From Fomitopsis serialis (Eukaryota > Basidiomycota > Agaricomycetes > Polyporales > Fomitopsidaceae): a stretch of 64,000 bases of DNA. The notes below the pieces were generated by a model. The model saw only the letters and a list, made by a program, of their open reading frames with translations. It was not told the origin of the DNA and ran no database searches. Below are positions 44,654 to 56,201 of the stretch, piece after piece. The position numbers and the translations under genes were made by a program. Within the stretch, counting starts at the first letter, position 1. The number at the start of each line of letters is the position of its first letter. Location: the NCBI RefSeq assembly GCF_022376445.1, contig NW_025954975.1, forward strand, positions 478,775 through 542,774, given 5' to 3'.

Positions 44654-46540
44654 CTATTCATCTTCTTCATCCCCGTTCTCATCTTCCTCTTCTTTGTCCT
44701 CGTCTTCATCTTCGGCATCTTCATCCTCCTCTCTTTTCGCTCCTTCGCCGATACACCTAAATACAAACAACGTTACCACGGATCGTAACCCCTCCAATAT
44801 CTCCTTGAAGGCTGCCGGCAGTTGTTCGACGACAAACGTAGGCGGAAAGAGTGTGCAATCCTTCCAGGGCTCCATTAGAAGACTAAGAGATTCCAAGCGT
44901 GATCCGCCGTCAACCTCGGCGCGCTGCCGGAGCGCCGCATGTAGCCTCCGGAGCATCCTCAAGCTCCCGCCTTTCTTCCTCGGTCGATATTGCAGAACAA
45001 GCTCGCGCAAGTGCGGAGCGGGAATTCCCGTTGGCGTAGGTGCCAGGGCGGAAGGGAAGGCAGGCATATCGCTGATTTGCCCTATGATCTCGAGCTGCTT
45101 GAGGTTCGGGAAGGCACCCAGCATACGAGCCCAGCTTCGCGGACCGACGGGACTCGTGGTGCCACGTAAGACCAGGGTCTCCAAAGACTCCGGGAAGGTG
45201 CCACTCAGCTGACGAATGAGAGGCCGGAAGGCTGTCTCGAGCTCGTACGGCCAACATTCCGTCACATAAGTAATGAGGAGGGACGGCATCGCTGCGTGCC
45301 CGAGTGGGAAATGAGAGGGCGGATAGAAGCGAGAAACCCTCCAGGGCTTCGAGTCCCAGAACTCTGTGCGTTCCACGTCGGCATATATGGTGAATTCGGC
45401 GCGAGGGTCATCCTCGTACAAGTTGAGCCACACCATCAGGTGCCGTACCTCGCAAATAGCGGGCAGGTATCTCGAGTCCTTTGGCAGGAAAGGGTCCAAG
45501 ACGCGCATGCGTTCATCATACTCATGGTCGTAGCGGTTTATTGTTTCCAGCGATAGATGAGCGTGCCGTGCGAGTGAGATCTGAGCAAGCAAGTTTGAGA
45601 TGCCCGCCGACTCATCCCCTGCGAGGTGGACGTGACGCATCCTAGGCAGCGACAAAATGTGACATGTTGTGCTCTGTTCCCGTCGTCGTTCCCAACAAGT
45701 GTATTTGAAGATCTCCAGGGAAACACATGCTTCCAGGAGATCCAGGATAGATGCGAAGGGGCCCTCCTCAAACAGAACATCGTAAAGCGTCAGTGATGTC
45801 AGTTGTGACAACGGCAGTTGAGTCCAATCCGGTGTGATGGCTATCAACGACAGGTCTCGGAGACTTGGGAGAGGTTTTGGTGTCCATTGTAATGACTTCG
45901 GTAGTGCCAGTGTCCATTGTGATGACTTCGGACTGCCTACGTCTAGGGCCAAACACGCTAGCGCGGGTAATGGGGCGTCCAGCACTTGCCAGAGGAAGTC
46001 GGTCTGAGCGACATCGTTATGCTCGACATGAAGGTTCATACTTGTTATTCGCGAATGGTGTGGTGCCAGAGTGAGCGCGACCATGGGAAAATCAATCTTG
46101 CCTCTAAGTTTGCGTGAGCCCCGGATCCCCACTTGCGATGGTAAGGATACGCCGATGCTCGTGCCGCTCGAGCGAGAGAGACAAAGCTTCAGCGAGGGGA
46201 GTCTCGCTGATAGATCGATGTTGGTCCATAAGAGAGGTGTGTCCATGATGAGGTCTCGCCACTGGCGGCACACGCCCATGGTCTTCGTAATCCATGTGTT
46301 GCGGGCGTCCGATGCGGACGCAAGACACAGAATCTCGATGAGAATCTCGTTCGGCTGCGTGTTGACGGAGAGAGTCGAATTGTATACACTTTGCAGATTT
46401 GACAAGTAGAGTTGCAGGGCGAGTACCTTGGATGTTATCCAGTCACGAACGTGCTCAGAAGCGCAGCCCCGCAATTGTATGCGGTCGTCTTCCGGCAACA
46501 GGCACAAGGCACCGTCAGAGACGGTCTTGTTTCCTCGCAT
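44654..46540 (-). CDS. F-box protein, tandem copy 1
   Basis: A single open frame of 628 residues. Seen: an F-box near residues 55-100 (NTQPNEILIEILCLASAS, GVCRQWRDLIMDTPLLW); then about 450 residues with leucine-rich, LRR-like spacing (LPSLRDLSLIAI, LTSLTLYDVLF); and a tail of almost only Asp and Glu (DEDEDKEEEDENGDEEDE). F-box proteins select substrates for SCF ubiquitin ligases; the partner is unknown. It is highly similar to the 47.6-49.6 kb gene. Copy 2 has about 36 more N-terminal residues. In copy 1 one extra C near 46624 puts the matching ATG out of frame, so the start is taken at 46540. Copy 1 also carries an in-frame insertion (SSQWTLALPK) in the middle. Confidence 0.85.
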   Translation of the reverse strand: MRGNKTVSDGALCLLPEDDRIQLRGCASEHVRDWITSKVLALQLYLSNLQSVYNSTLSVNTQPNEILIEILCLASASDARNTWITKTMGVCRQWRDLIMDTPLLWTNIDLSARLPSLKLCLSRSSGTSIGVSLPSQVGIRGSRKLRGKIDFPMVALTLAPHHSRITSMNLHVEHNDVAQTDFLWQVLDAPLPALACLALDVGSPKSSQWTLALPKSLQWTPKPLPSLRDLSLIAITPDWTQLPLSQLTSLTLYDVLFEEGPFASILDLLEACVSLEIFKYTCWERRREQSTTCHILSLPRMRHVHLAGDESAGISNLLAQISLARHAHLSLETINRYDHEYDERMRVLDPFLPKDSRYLPAICEVRHLMVWLNLYEDDPRAEFTIYADVERTEFWDSKPWRVSRFYPPSHFPLGHAAMPSLLITYVTECWPYELETAFRPLIRQLSGTFPESLETLVLRGTTSPVGPRSWARMLGAFPNLKQLEIIGQISDMPAFPSALAPTPTGIPAPHLRELVLQYRPRKKGGSLRMLRRLHAALRQRAEVDGGSRLESLSLLMEPWKDCTLFPPTFVVEQLPAAFKEILEGLRSVVTLFVFRCIGEGAKREEDEDAEDEDEDKEEEDENGDEEDE

Positions 46541-47454
46541 CGCAGGTATACTACTAACAAGATGTACCGTCAGTGATCCCGCTGGCTCTTGTGATGGAGA
46601 AGGCTGGGACGATGTCTGAGATGAAGGTTAACATACCTTGAAACAACCTGGGTGTGACGCGTAGAATTCAAGTGCACCGATGGCTAACGCTGGCGTAGAT
46701 ATAATCGATGATCGCTCCAGGTCTGTGCTGAAGGGCGGTACTTGAACTGAGGGCTGCCCGTACAGCTGAGTCTCAGCCTGGTCGATCTATCATCTACGGC
46801 CATACTAGTAAACTGCGATGAGCCACTCACTGTAGATTTTATTATGAGCTTGCTATGAGCCCGCAAATAAGTCGTTGCAAGCGAGTACGGTTACAAGAAG
46901 GTAAGTATCTGAGGTAACCACGCTTCTGTACGTTGAACGTTGAGGATTGGTGGAGGAGCTGTTCAACTCGAAAGCCTAAGTCACAGTGCGCCACAACCTG
47001 AGGCTGAAGCCACGGCAGCCACGCGGCGTCTATCAGCCATCCTCAGACGCGTCGGTGGCGCTAGGCGCCTAGGCATTAACGAGCTTAGCATCGTCACGGT
47101 CTCAGTACACGGTCGCGACATTGTTGAGCGCAACGATGTTTAGTAGACATTAACCGTATAGTCTACTCAGAAACCGGCTCAAAGGCGCCCTGTCACTTAA
47201 GTTACTTGTGTCCGCACCGCTGGCTCGAGGGCGAGCGCCGCGTATGCCTCGGGGATAGCCTCGGGGACGAAAATGGCCAGCCGTTCAACATATGGTGGGC
47301 TATCGATATGTGGGAGCCCGGGCGGTACAGACTGACGAAGGCAACATCAATGTGATGTGAGTTCTTATTATTGATGCAAGTCAATGTGGTTGTGGTTGTA
47401 AACACCACGCGATACAAACGATGTGATCACAGTTACTCTGATAGTATAACATGT
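46541..47454. other. Spacer between the tandem F-box genes
   Basis: About 900 bp containing the upstream region of copy 1 and the downstream region of copy 2. No additional gene recognised. Confidence 0.5.
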
Positions 47455-47603
47455 ACAGTAAGTATCAGTCGAAGACCGGATTCACCAGACTTCGACAGTT
47501 CGCAGATGACAAAGGATATGGCCGCGCAATCCAGAATGTCGACGTCAACCGTCGTCCATCAGTGATTAGCAAAGAATGCTCCTAGTCTCTTCGTCTTCCT
47601 TGT

Positions 47604-49586
47604 TTATTCGCCATCGCCTTCCTCTTCATCTTCTTCATCCCCGTTCTCATCTTCCTCTTCTTTGTCCTCGTCTTCATCCTGGGTATCTTCATCCCTTTCA
47701 TCTTCAGCCATCTCTTTTTTCTCTCCATTGCCGATACGCCTGAACACAAACAACGTTACCACGGATCGCATCCCCTCCAGTATCTCCTTGAAATTTGCCG
47801 GTAATTGTTCGACGACAAACGTAGGCGGAAAGAGTGTGTCATCCTTCCAGGGCTCCAGTAGAAGATTAAGAGATTCCAAGCGCGATCCGCCATCAACCTC
47901 GGTGCGCCGCAGCAGCGCCGCATGTAGCCTCAGGAGCATCTTCAAGCTCCCACCGTTCTTCCTCGGTCGATACTGTAGAACAAGCTCGCGTAAGTGCGGA
48001 GCGGGAATCCCTGTCGATGTGGGTGTCAGGGCGGAAGGGAAGGTAGGCATATCGCAGATTTGCCCTATGATCTCGAGCTGTTTTAGGTTCGGGAAGGCAG
48101 CCAGCATACGAGCCCAGCTTTGCGGACCAACGGGACTCGTGCTTCCACGTAAGATGAGAGTCTCCAAAGACTCCGGGAAGGTGCCACTCAGCTGACGAAT
48201 GAGAGGCCGGAAGGCTGTCTCGAACTCGTATGGCCAGATCTCCGTCTTATGAGTAATGAGGAGGGACGGCATCGGTGCGTGCCCGAGTGGGAAATGAGAG
48301 GGTGCTTTGAAGCGAGAAACCCTCCAGGGCTTCAAGTCCCAGAACTCTGTGCGTTCCACGTCGGCGTATATGGTGAGTTCGGCGGCAGGGTCATCCTCGT
48401 ACAAGTTGAGCCACACCATCATGTGCCGTGCCTCGCAAAGAGCGGGCAGGTATTTCAAGTCCTTTGGCAGGAAGGTGTTCAAGACGCGTACGTGCTCTGG
48501 AAATTCAACGTAGCGGCCTGTTGTTTCCAGCGATAGATGAGCGTGCCGCGCGAGTGTGATCTGAGCAAGCAAGTTTGAGATGCCCGCCGAATACCCTGTC
48601 ATGTGGACGTGCCGCATCCTGGGCAGCGACAGAATGCGACGTATTGTGCTCTGATCCCGTCGTCGTTTCCCCTCCCAATCAGCGTATTCGAAGGTCTCCA
48701 GGGAAATGCATACTTCCAGGAGGTCCAGGATAGATGCGAAGGGGCCCCCATCAAACAGGACATCGTGGAGCGTCAATGATGTCAGTTGTGACAACGGCAG
48801 TTGAGTCCAATCCGGTGTGATGGACACCAGGGACAGGTTCCGGAGACTTGGGAGAGGTTTTGGTGTCCATCGCAATGACTTCCCACCGTTTGAGTACAGG
48901 TCTAATGACGCTAGCGCAGGTAATGGGACGTTCAGCACTTGCCAGAGGAAGCTGGTCTGAGCGACCTCATTATGGTCGACATCAAGGGCCATACTCGTTA
49001 TTCGCGACTGGTGTGGTGCCAGAGTGAGCGCGACCATGGGAAAATCGACCTTGGCTTTTAGTTTGCGTGAGCCCCGGATCACCATTTGCGATGGTAAGGA
49101 TACGCTGATGCTCGTGCCGCTCGAGCGAGAGAGACAAAGCTCCAGCGAGGGGAGTCTCGCTGATAGATCGATGTTGGTCCACAAGAGAGGTGTATCCTGG
49201 ATGAGGTCTCGCCACTGGCGGCACACGCCCATGGTCTTCGTAATCCATGCATTGCGATCATCCGATGCGGACGCAAGACTCAGAATCTCGACGAGAATCT
49301 CGTTCGGCTGCGTGTTGACGGAGAGAGTCGAATTGTACACAGTTTGCAGGTTTGACAAATAGAGTTGCACGGCGAGCACCTTGGATGTTATCCAGTCACG
49401 AACTTGCTCAGAAGCGCAGCCCCGCAATTGTATGCGGTCGTCTTCCGGCAACAGGCGCAGGGCACCGTCAGAGATGATCTTGTTTCCTCGCATCGCAGGT
49501 ATACCACTAGTATGATGTAGGGTCAGTGATCCCGCTGGCTCTTGTGATGGAGAAGGCTGGGACGGTGTCTGAGATGAAGTTAACAT
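47604..49586 (-). CDS. F-box protein, tandem copy 2
   Basis: An uninterrupted frame gives 660 residues from the ATG at 49586. The N-terminus is Ser/Gln/Pro-rich (LTSSQTPSQPSPSQEPAG), then comes the same F-box and LRR-like body as copy 1, then an acidic tail that is slightly longer and ends EEEGDGE. Differences from copy 1 are mostly substitutions spread along the leucine-rich region, the part expected to contact the substrate, so the pair may have begun to diverge in target choice (inference). An upstream frame extension begins only with TTG, so 49586 is the first true ATG. Confidence 0.87.
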   Translation of the reverse strand: MLTSSQTPSQPSPSQEPAGSLTLHHTSGIPAMRGNKIISDGALRLLPEDDRIQLRGCASEQVRDWITSKVLAVQLYLSNLQTVYNSTLSVNTQPNEILVEILSLASASDDRNAWITKTMGVCRQWRDLIQDTPLLWTNIDLSARLPSLELCLSRSSGTSISVSLPSQMVIRGSRKLKAKVDFPMVALTLAPHQSRITSMALDVDHNEVAQTSFLWQVLNVPLPALASLDLYSNGGKSLRWTPKPLPSLRNLSLVSITPDWTQLPLSQLTSLTLHDVLFDGGPFASILDLLEVCISLETFEYADWEGKRRRDQSTIRRILSLPRMRHVHMTGYSAGISNLLAQITLARHAHLSLETTGRYVEFPEHVRVLNTFLPKDLKYLPALCEARHMMVWLNLYEDDPAAELTIYADVERTEFWDLKPWRVSRFKAPSHFPLGHAPMPSLLITHKTEIWPYEFETAFRPLIRQLSGTFPESLETLILRGSTSPVGPQSWARMLAAFPNLKQLEIIGQICDMPTFPSALTPTSTGIPAPHLRELVLQYRPRKNGGSLKMLLRLHAALLRRTEVDGGSRLESLNLLLEPWKDDTLFPPTFVVEQLPANFKEILEGMRSVVTLFVFRRIGNGEKKEMAEDERDEDTQDEDEDKEEEDENGDEEDEEEGDGE

Positions 49587-50003
49587 ACCTTGAAACAACC
49601 TGAGTGTGACGCGTAGAATTCAGGTGTGCTAATGGCTAACGCCGGCGTAAACAGGACCGATGACCATTCGAAGTCGTTGCAAGTGAGCACGGTTTCAAGA
49701 AAGTAAGTGGCTGAAGAAGACGGTTTAAGTTGAAGCCACAGCGGCGGGCCACACGCACCGGCGTCTATCAGCTATCGGACGCGTCGGTGGCGTCGCGCGA
49801 GCGTTGGCGCTGGGCATTGAGCTTATACTTACTTAATCGTCTCAGACTCTCTCAGTACATGGTCGCGACGCCGATTGCTGAGCGTGATGATAATAAACAT
49901 TGACCATATAGTCTATCCAGCATTGGAGACTCCGTATGTCTATGGGTCCACATATCTTTGCGATATAGTAGTAGTATCGCATCGCGAATAACCAGTGTGA
50001 ACC
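49587..50003. other. Intergenic, nothing further recognised
   Basis: About 420 bp: the F-box copy 2 promoter (part of the duplication) and the 3' end of the DUR3 gene. Confidence 0.4.
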
Positions 50004-52555
50004 TCACGCACTCGAGTCCGTCACTACCTCTTTCTTCGCCAACCCGCCACCGAAGACATCCCGCACGACGCCGCGTGAGATCTCCACCATCGCCTGGCGA
50101 CTCTCGTAGAGGGGTAGTACAGACGTAATGAACGCTGCGACAAACACCCAGATGACGCAGATGATGACCCATGCCTTGAAGAATGCGAGAGAGAAGACGT
50201 AATGCGACAAGAACATCGGGATCGGGATGAGCTGCAACACATCGAGATTAGTCACTTTACAGAGATTGAAGGTGCACAGGAAACACGTACGAAGACGATA
50301 ATGAAACTCATGATAACTGACGCCCACGTCGCGGCCCGTAGCGACTTTTTCAATGTCTCGTAGTCCTCCGGCCGTCTCTCTTCAGGCACCGCAAGAGAAG
50401 TGTCCTCGTCTTCATCGTCCACCGAGTTGGTCACGACCATCGCATCTGTCTTTTCTCCCTTCTCTGAACCCGCCGTTGTGGCAGTCTCACTGTTCGTGTT
50501 CTCTTTCGACATGCTGTCCTTGGTTGGGTTGAGCCCTCGCTTGAGCTGCTCGTCTATAGCCCGCCCGCGCGGGTTGATATTCTTGGTCGCGGACCAATCA
50601 AACTCGTTGTCGGGCTTGATGAGAGTAACGATGATGGAGATGAGTGCACCTGAGCAGCACGAGCCCATGTTTCCAGCGAGGTTAGGATACATATTCCCTG
50701 CAGGAAGCATCAGAGGCTGTAGCACGTATCAAGAGGCATCATGACATACCGGTGGTCTCGACCGTCAGAGCGCCATAGTATGTCTTCGCTACCACAAGCC
50801 AGCAAGTCACGCCGACGCAGAGACCACCAAGTGCGCCGCAGATCACCGCCAGGCGCGTCTGCTTTCGCCAGAGCACGCTCATGACAATGGGACCGACAGC
50901 GGAAGTGTACAACGTGCCGGAGAACAGGAAGAGCCAGTTGAGCGAGATGCCAATGCCGTTCCAGAGACAGGCGACGCAGGACATGACAATGGCCCACACG
51001 GCGACCATGATGTGGGACACGCGAATGAGAACTTCCGGAGATGCCTGTGAGGACGTGTCAGTCGATGGTCAATGATACATCGGAGACGGGAAGCCGCACA
51101 TCCGGCTTGAAGTGAATCTGGTACAGATCGAAGGTGAGAATAGACGATGTCGCAATCATTTCAGATGATGCTGCCGATGTCACAGCCATGAAGAGGAGGA
51201 TCAGCTAACAGAGTCCTTTAGTGTAGTCCTGCAAACGAACGAGAGAACGATGCGTACCATTGCCACAGCACCACCCTTTCCTAGCAATGCTACGACACCA
51301 GCGGGTGCAGCCAGACCAGCATCAATTTCACCGCTGGATAAGCCCCCAGTGTAAGGGAAGGCTGGATCTGAGCACTTGTCAGTCAAATGCGGAATGTCAG
51401 GCGGAGAAATCAGGCATACTGTTTGCGAGTGCGACAGCTGCGAGACCCATGATTGAAGAGAACGTCAACGGCACGGCGAACCACGCTACACCGCCCAACA
51501 AGTATGCGCGAACAGCTGTCTTTGCTTTAGAGGCGATTGCGCGCTGCCAGTAACCCTACCGTGCAGAACTCAGAATTCATCCCGGCAAGTCAACGGACTA
51601 AAGACTCACCTGGTCCAGCATGACGGTACCGAGACCGCCGAATATCTGGATGATCATGAACACCAGTCCATCTGAATAGCTCGGCATCAGAGGGTATAAC
51701 ATGCGCGGAGTGAATGCAGAACCACATACAGTTTGATTTCAAGGTCATATAAGAGCCTTCTGCGTTACCCGCAACGGGCCGCTCGATCGCCGCCTGCTGC
51801 AGCTTCTGGTACATGCCTTCGAAGCCGCCGATCAACTCGGCCTCGGTGTAGGTATAGAAATAGAAGTACAGTATGATAATCATAAGGATTAGGGTATGGG
51901 TGTAGTCGCCTACGCCGGGTCGTGTGAGCAACGGACAGTGGGTGCCAGTGGACCGTCCGAAACACTCACAGAGGAAAGTCGCACGAAGCCCACCGAGGAT
52001 CACATAGACCATGACGCCGATGGGGATGAGGAAATTGGCGGCGTAAATGTTCATGCCGGTGAACGCGTTCACGACGGCACTGCCTCCGAGCAGAAGCATG
52101 CTCGACACGATGAGGTTCGTCACCAGACCATACGTGACGAAGATGAGATGCGGCGTGTTGCCATAGCGGGCTTGCACGATCTCGAGGTACGTGTGGCAGT
52201 ACGGCGCGATCATCTTGACGCGGACGGCCAGAATCGCCATGAGGAAGATCTGCAGCGTCGCGCCGGCGGCGTAGTAGTACCCTCCGCACAGCCCATACTC
52301 GTACGTCACCGTCGAGCTCTGCAGCAACGTCGCGGCCCACGTCCACGCAGAGACGATGCCAGACGCGATCAGCCCGGGCTTGATCGACCGCGACGCGGTG
52401 TTGAACTCCTCGGACGTGCCGATCTTGAACGTCGTGTATCTGTTCTGGAGGGTCGACAGGCCCATCATGAGGACAGCGAAGACGAAGCCAATTCCGAGAA
52501 CCACGCCATATCCGACGCCTTGCGACAGTACTTGCGCGCCTTCAGTGGTGGACAT
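50004..52555 (-). CDS. DUR3: DUR3-type urea/polyamine sodium:solute symporter
   Basis: Nine exons close in frame and give 702 residues: 52555-51970, 51909-51730, 51671-51610, 51555-51420, 51367-51258, 51204-51100, 51044-50750, 50697-50291 and 50231-50004. It imports urea, and in relatives polyamines, across the plasma membrane. Seen: about 15 hydrophobic helices; SEEFNTASRSIKPGLIASG; SAWTWAATLLQSSTVTYEYG; the FAVPLTFSSIMGLAAVAL helix; MAVTSAASSEMIATSSI; and a charged cytoplasmic loop (NTNSETATTAGSEKGEK) before the last two helices. The order and spacing match fungal DUR3 and length is near the usual 700-735. Several GATA motifs lie just upstream, fitting nitrogen control. Confidence 0.92.
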
Positions 52556-52639
52556 TGTGGCGGCTTGAATGGGGACGTGTATCTCGAGAGAGCTCGCTCG
52601 CTTCGAGAAGAGGTAGCTTATGACCTTTCTGCGGAGCTC

Positions 52640-52691
52640 GATAGGTAAGCAGTAGGATTCTTATCGCCTTTGGTACACTGATAGGGAGATA
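52640..52691 (-). promoter_or_regulatory. Cluster of GATA motifs upstream of DUR3
   Basis: Within 85-140 bp of the ATG there are four GATA cores: 52640-52643, the GATAAG on the minus strand at 52660-52665, 52680-52683 and 52688-52691. Fungal urea transporters are usually activated by AreA/Nit2-type GATA factors under nitrogen limitation, so this cluster is a reasonable binding region. Function is infer­red from the known family. Confidence 0.5.
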
Positions 52692-53894
52692 CAGTCCCGA
52701 GAAGCATTGGAGGGCTGGAGCACCGAGGTGCAGGCGCCCTCCCGCTGTCATACCTGCAAGAGAACGGCAATGACACTGGTCAATTCTTAGCTTCCACACT
52801 TCAGCGCGGACACTCACCGGCACTGCGATGGGCCACAATCGCATCATTGTTCAAGCGTTTCACTTCCTTCCGCGCAGGCTACCAACGTACGGGACGCGCT
52901 ATACGCTACTCTATTTTCCGCGACGAGCAAGTCCATGCTTCGCTGCCTTTGTCCTGGGAAGTCTGATTGCTCCCCGCGCTCCACGGAAGAGGATTGGCTG
53001 AACCAGGGCAACGATACGTACCCGTGAGACAAGTGGATCGTATATAAGGAAGGCGTCCCTCTCTGAAGGAAGCCCGTTCCGTCGAAGCAGATAAAAGCCT
53101 ATCGAGTCCTGGGTGATACGGTGAGGACCGTTTGAGTACCATCGGACCGATGTGCGCACATACCTCAAGCTGTCTTTATTTGTTGGACCCACGACTCGCG
53201 TCCGGCTCGATGATCGGCCTCATGTATCCAAGTATCTTCCACCGTGTCCGACTGGTATCAGCATTTGAAAGCCACAACTCGACTCAAGGCTCACCGATTA
53301 GCTCATTGCTCGGATAACACCCTCAAGCGCCACCAGTGCCGTGAGCCAATGCCAGTGCGAGCAGCCCTGTGCTACATGGGTATGCGAAGACGGGTGCAGT
53401 GACGGTCAGCGCAGCAGCCAGGTCAATATCGACGCTTCCATCTGTCAAGAGCCTCTCAAGAGTGAGCCATCTCACCCAGAATGGACCCTTAGTCCTGCGA
53501 AGACACCCTCGTGCTCAGCCTCACCGTCTCAGCAGTCATGACAAGAACGCTCACAGATCGCTCCTGGTGCGTGCAATGACAGACCGTCCCTCCATATTAC
53601 GAAGACTCATAAATGACCACGCTCGTTACTTACATGCGAACAGATGATGATGAGAAGAGGAGGAAACCGTAACCTAAGGTCGTTGAGAGGGCAACAGGAT
53701 CGGATGACAGCAGCCGCGGGGCGAACAGTGTGACCGAGAACCAATGTAATACGCGGAAAGATGAGGTGTATGACAGTCATTGCAGAAGATAGTAGTAGTC
53801 ATGAACGGCACGAGGGGTATGAAGAGTGACAAGCTCGCTCAGCTCGAACTCGACCAGCCCGGAGCAAGCGGTAGGTGAAGTGTCCGCACGCGGT
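52692..53894. other. Intergenic: distal DUR3 promoter and RHO1 3' region
   Basis: About 1.2 kb. Further GATA/TATC cores occur near 53090-53100. No coding exon recognised; the 53760-53894 part should be the Rho1 3' UTR. Confidence 0.4.
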
Positions 53895-54861
53895 TTAGAG
53901 GACGACACAGTGGTGCTTCTTGCTGCCCTTGGGCCGGCTGAGAAGCGCAGCACGGGTGGCGTACTGGAACACCTCGCGGACACCCTCGCCAGACTTCGCT
54001 GAGCACTCGAGATAGTGCTTCGCACCAATCTTCTGTTGCACCGCCATACCCTAAAAAGTTATGTCGTTAGCGTTAGACACATGAAACGAATACAGAACGT
54101 CATCCCATCCCGGAGCGCTACTGCGCAGGCACGTGGATGGCAACTCTGAGCCACCGGCGACGCGTAGCCCGGGCGGGGAATCGAAGACAATGAACGGGCA
54201 ACGCACCTCCTCGGGAGTAACAGGCCGCTGATTCGTCTTCCTGAGCTCCTCAATGACTCGCGGGTCACGTCGCAGATCCTTCTTGCAGCCGACGAGAATA
54301 ATGGGGAGACCAGCACAGAAATGCATGACCTCAGAAATCCACTACAGGGTTGACGCAGATCAGTCAAAATGTCTTGGTGCATTCAGAGAGACACGCACCT
54401 TCTCCTGCACGTTGTCCAGAGAGTCGGGTGAGTCTACGGCGAAGCAGATGAGGATGACGTGGGAGTCAGGATAGCTGAGCGGCCGAAGACGGTCGTAATC
54501 CTCCTGGCCCGCCGTATCCCACAACGCGAGCTCAACATGTTTTCCGTCGACCTCCACATCGGCAACGTAGTTCTCGAACACGGTGGGCACGTAGACCTGA
54601 TACAGCGGTAAGCGCTGACATTAGCACACGAGCAACAGGCATGGTACGACTCGGCATCGCGAGCAGTCCCCACGGGGAACGCGGTACGCACCTCTGGGAA
54701 CGTTCCTTTCGAGAAGACAATCAACAAACAGGTCTGGAAAGGACGGTTGCGTAGTCAGCACAGGGGTGGTACGACTACGCATAGCGCGCGACGAGAACGA
54801 CACAGACCTTGCCGCAGGCACCATCACCTACGATGACGAGCTTCCTACGAATTTCGGACAT
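53895..54861 (-). CDS. RHO1: Rho-family GTPase, Rho1/RhoA type
   Basis: Exons 54861-54808, 54733-54692, 54596-54399, 54341-54207 and 54050-53895 give 194 residues. Seen: GDGACGKTC (P-loop, split by intron 1); the effector loop [42 protein letters not shown] as the G4 base-recognition motif; the Rho insert region ([15 protein letters not shown]); CSAKSGEGV as G5; and a basic KGSKKHHC region ending in the CaaX box CVVL, which predicts geranylgeranylation. In fungi Rho1 controls glucan synthase, protein kinase C and cell polarity. The gene is intact and diverges from the nucleoporin gene over 1.3 kb. Confidence 0.95.
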
Positions 54862-56201
54862 GACTGAACAAAGGACTGACGAGCGAGGATGGAGGGACGG
54901 CTGAGGTGGACGACGCGGACGGCGGTTGCGGTAGCTGGAGCGGCGAGGAGACGTTGCAGCGCGATGATAGCAAGCGGGCTTTCCAGCGGTCTTTGAAGTT
55001 TCGCGGCCAACCACACTGCCATACACAGCAACCCTCACTTTTACCTAAGCACTGGGTCTGTGCGTGGGAACTCGCCACTTAATTCTGAAGGCTGCCATAC
55101 TTATCTGTGCTAGTCCCGCAACCGCTGCATTGCTTGCACAGCTCGCTGCACAGGCGACCGGGGTTGTTTGGGGAAACCTGGGGCCCGCAGCAAGGCAGTA
55201 CATGATATTACTTTCACGCTACCGTACCTGGAGCCCACCAGTTTGTACATATGCGTATGTCATCGGATTACACTAGGTCTGTCGTTTCCTGCACGAGAAG
55301 TACGCGCGGTCGCGGTGAGTGGATGGGCTTCTCGAAGCAAGAGCACTACCTCCTCCGAAGCAGAGTATCATGCGACGGAAAGGAAACAAACCGTCAGAGT
55401 CGTTCTTGGCATCGCCGTGTACTGTAATTTCGCCCCGGAGAAAACAGATCCCAGCGGTGAACCTTGGGTGAACCAGTCCCTCCGCGTCAGAAAATGCACC
55501 ACGCTGCGAGCATTGGCAAGAACTCACCCACTCAGTTCTAGACCGGTCGGCTAGGATGTAAGTGATACACGTTGAGAACGCATGTCACATTGCCAATACT
55601 TGCTTGCGTATATACGATGCTGTCCTGTAAGTTTAACGCTCAGGCAGTGCTCACTGAGCGGCACTGACTTTGGTTCGTGACATATGTCATTGACGGTCGA
55701 CAACCTGAATCCTGCGGCTGCGTAGATCAGTCAGTACTCTTGCAACCAGCAGTTGAGTGTGGCCATATGGCTGCAATCATGAACGGGAGGCGCTGCGCAT
55801 CTCCGCTTGAATTCGTCAATGGACGCGTGTCGATGTTTGAACACAACCTGCAGCTATAACTTTGTTGTCCTTGGGACCGTCCATGGAGTACGCTGAGCGA
55901 TGGCATGACGCTGACGTTGAGGTCTTGCCAATGGCGGGTGGCAGCCCCGAGGCAAGTTGTGGTGTGAGCAAAGGTCGAAGACGCCTAGAGCGTGACAAGG
56001 CCGCGTGACAGCCCATACAAAAGAAACAATCAAAAGCGGCCTCGAGTGTAGTGCTACTAACTAAGTATAGTAGCGACCTTCACAAGGGCATTATTGTGGG
56101 CTAAAGCGACGCGCTGTACTATTGTCACGCTCGCGCCTCTTCATCGCGCCGCTGCAGCTTCGAGCAGGCCACACCCTCCCCTTCTCCCCTTCTCCCCCTC
56201 C
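54862..56201. other. Intergenic, divergent promoters of RHO1 and the nucleoporin gene
   Basis: About 1.3 kb. CT-rich runs at 56165-56200 precede the nucleoporin ATG, and the opposite strand is CT-rich in parts of 54880-54960. No coding exon or RNA recognised. Confidence 0.45.

Larger units (their letters stand above)
44460..49920. repeat. Tandem duplication of an F-box gene with flanks
   Basis: Two units in the same orientation, about 44460-47160 and 47455-49920. Similarity covers the genes, about 190 bp downstream of the stops and about 300 bp upstream of the starts (for example GTGTGACGCGTAGAATTCA before both). Copy 1 has an extra segment of about 160 bp near 46710-46870 that copy 2 lacks. 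Confidence 0.85.
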
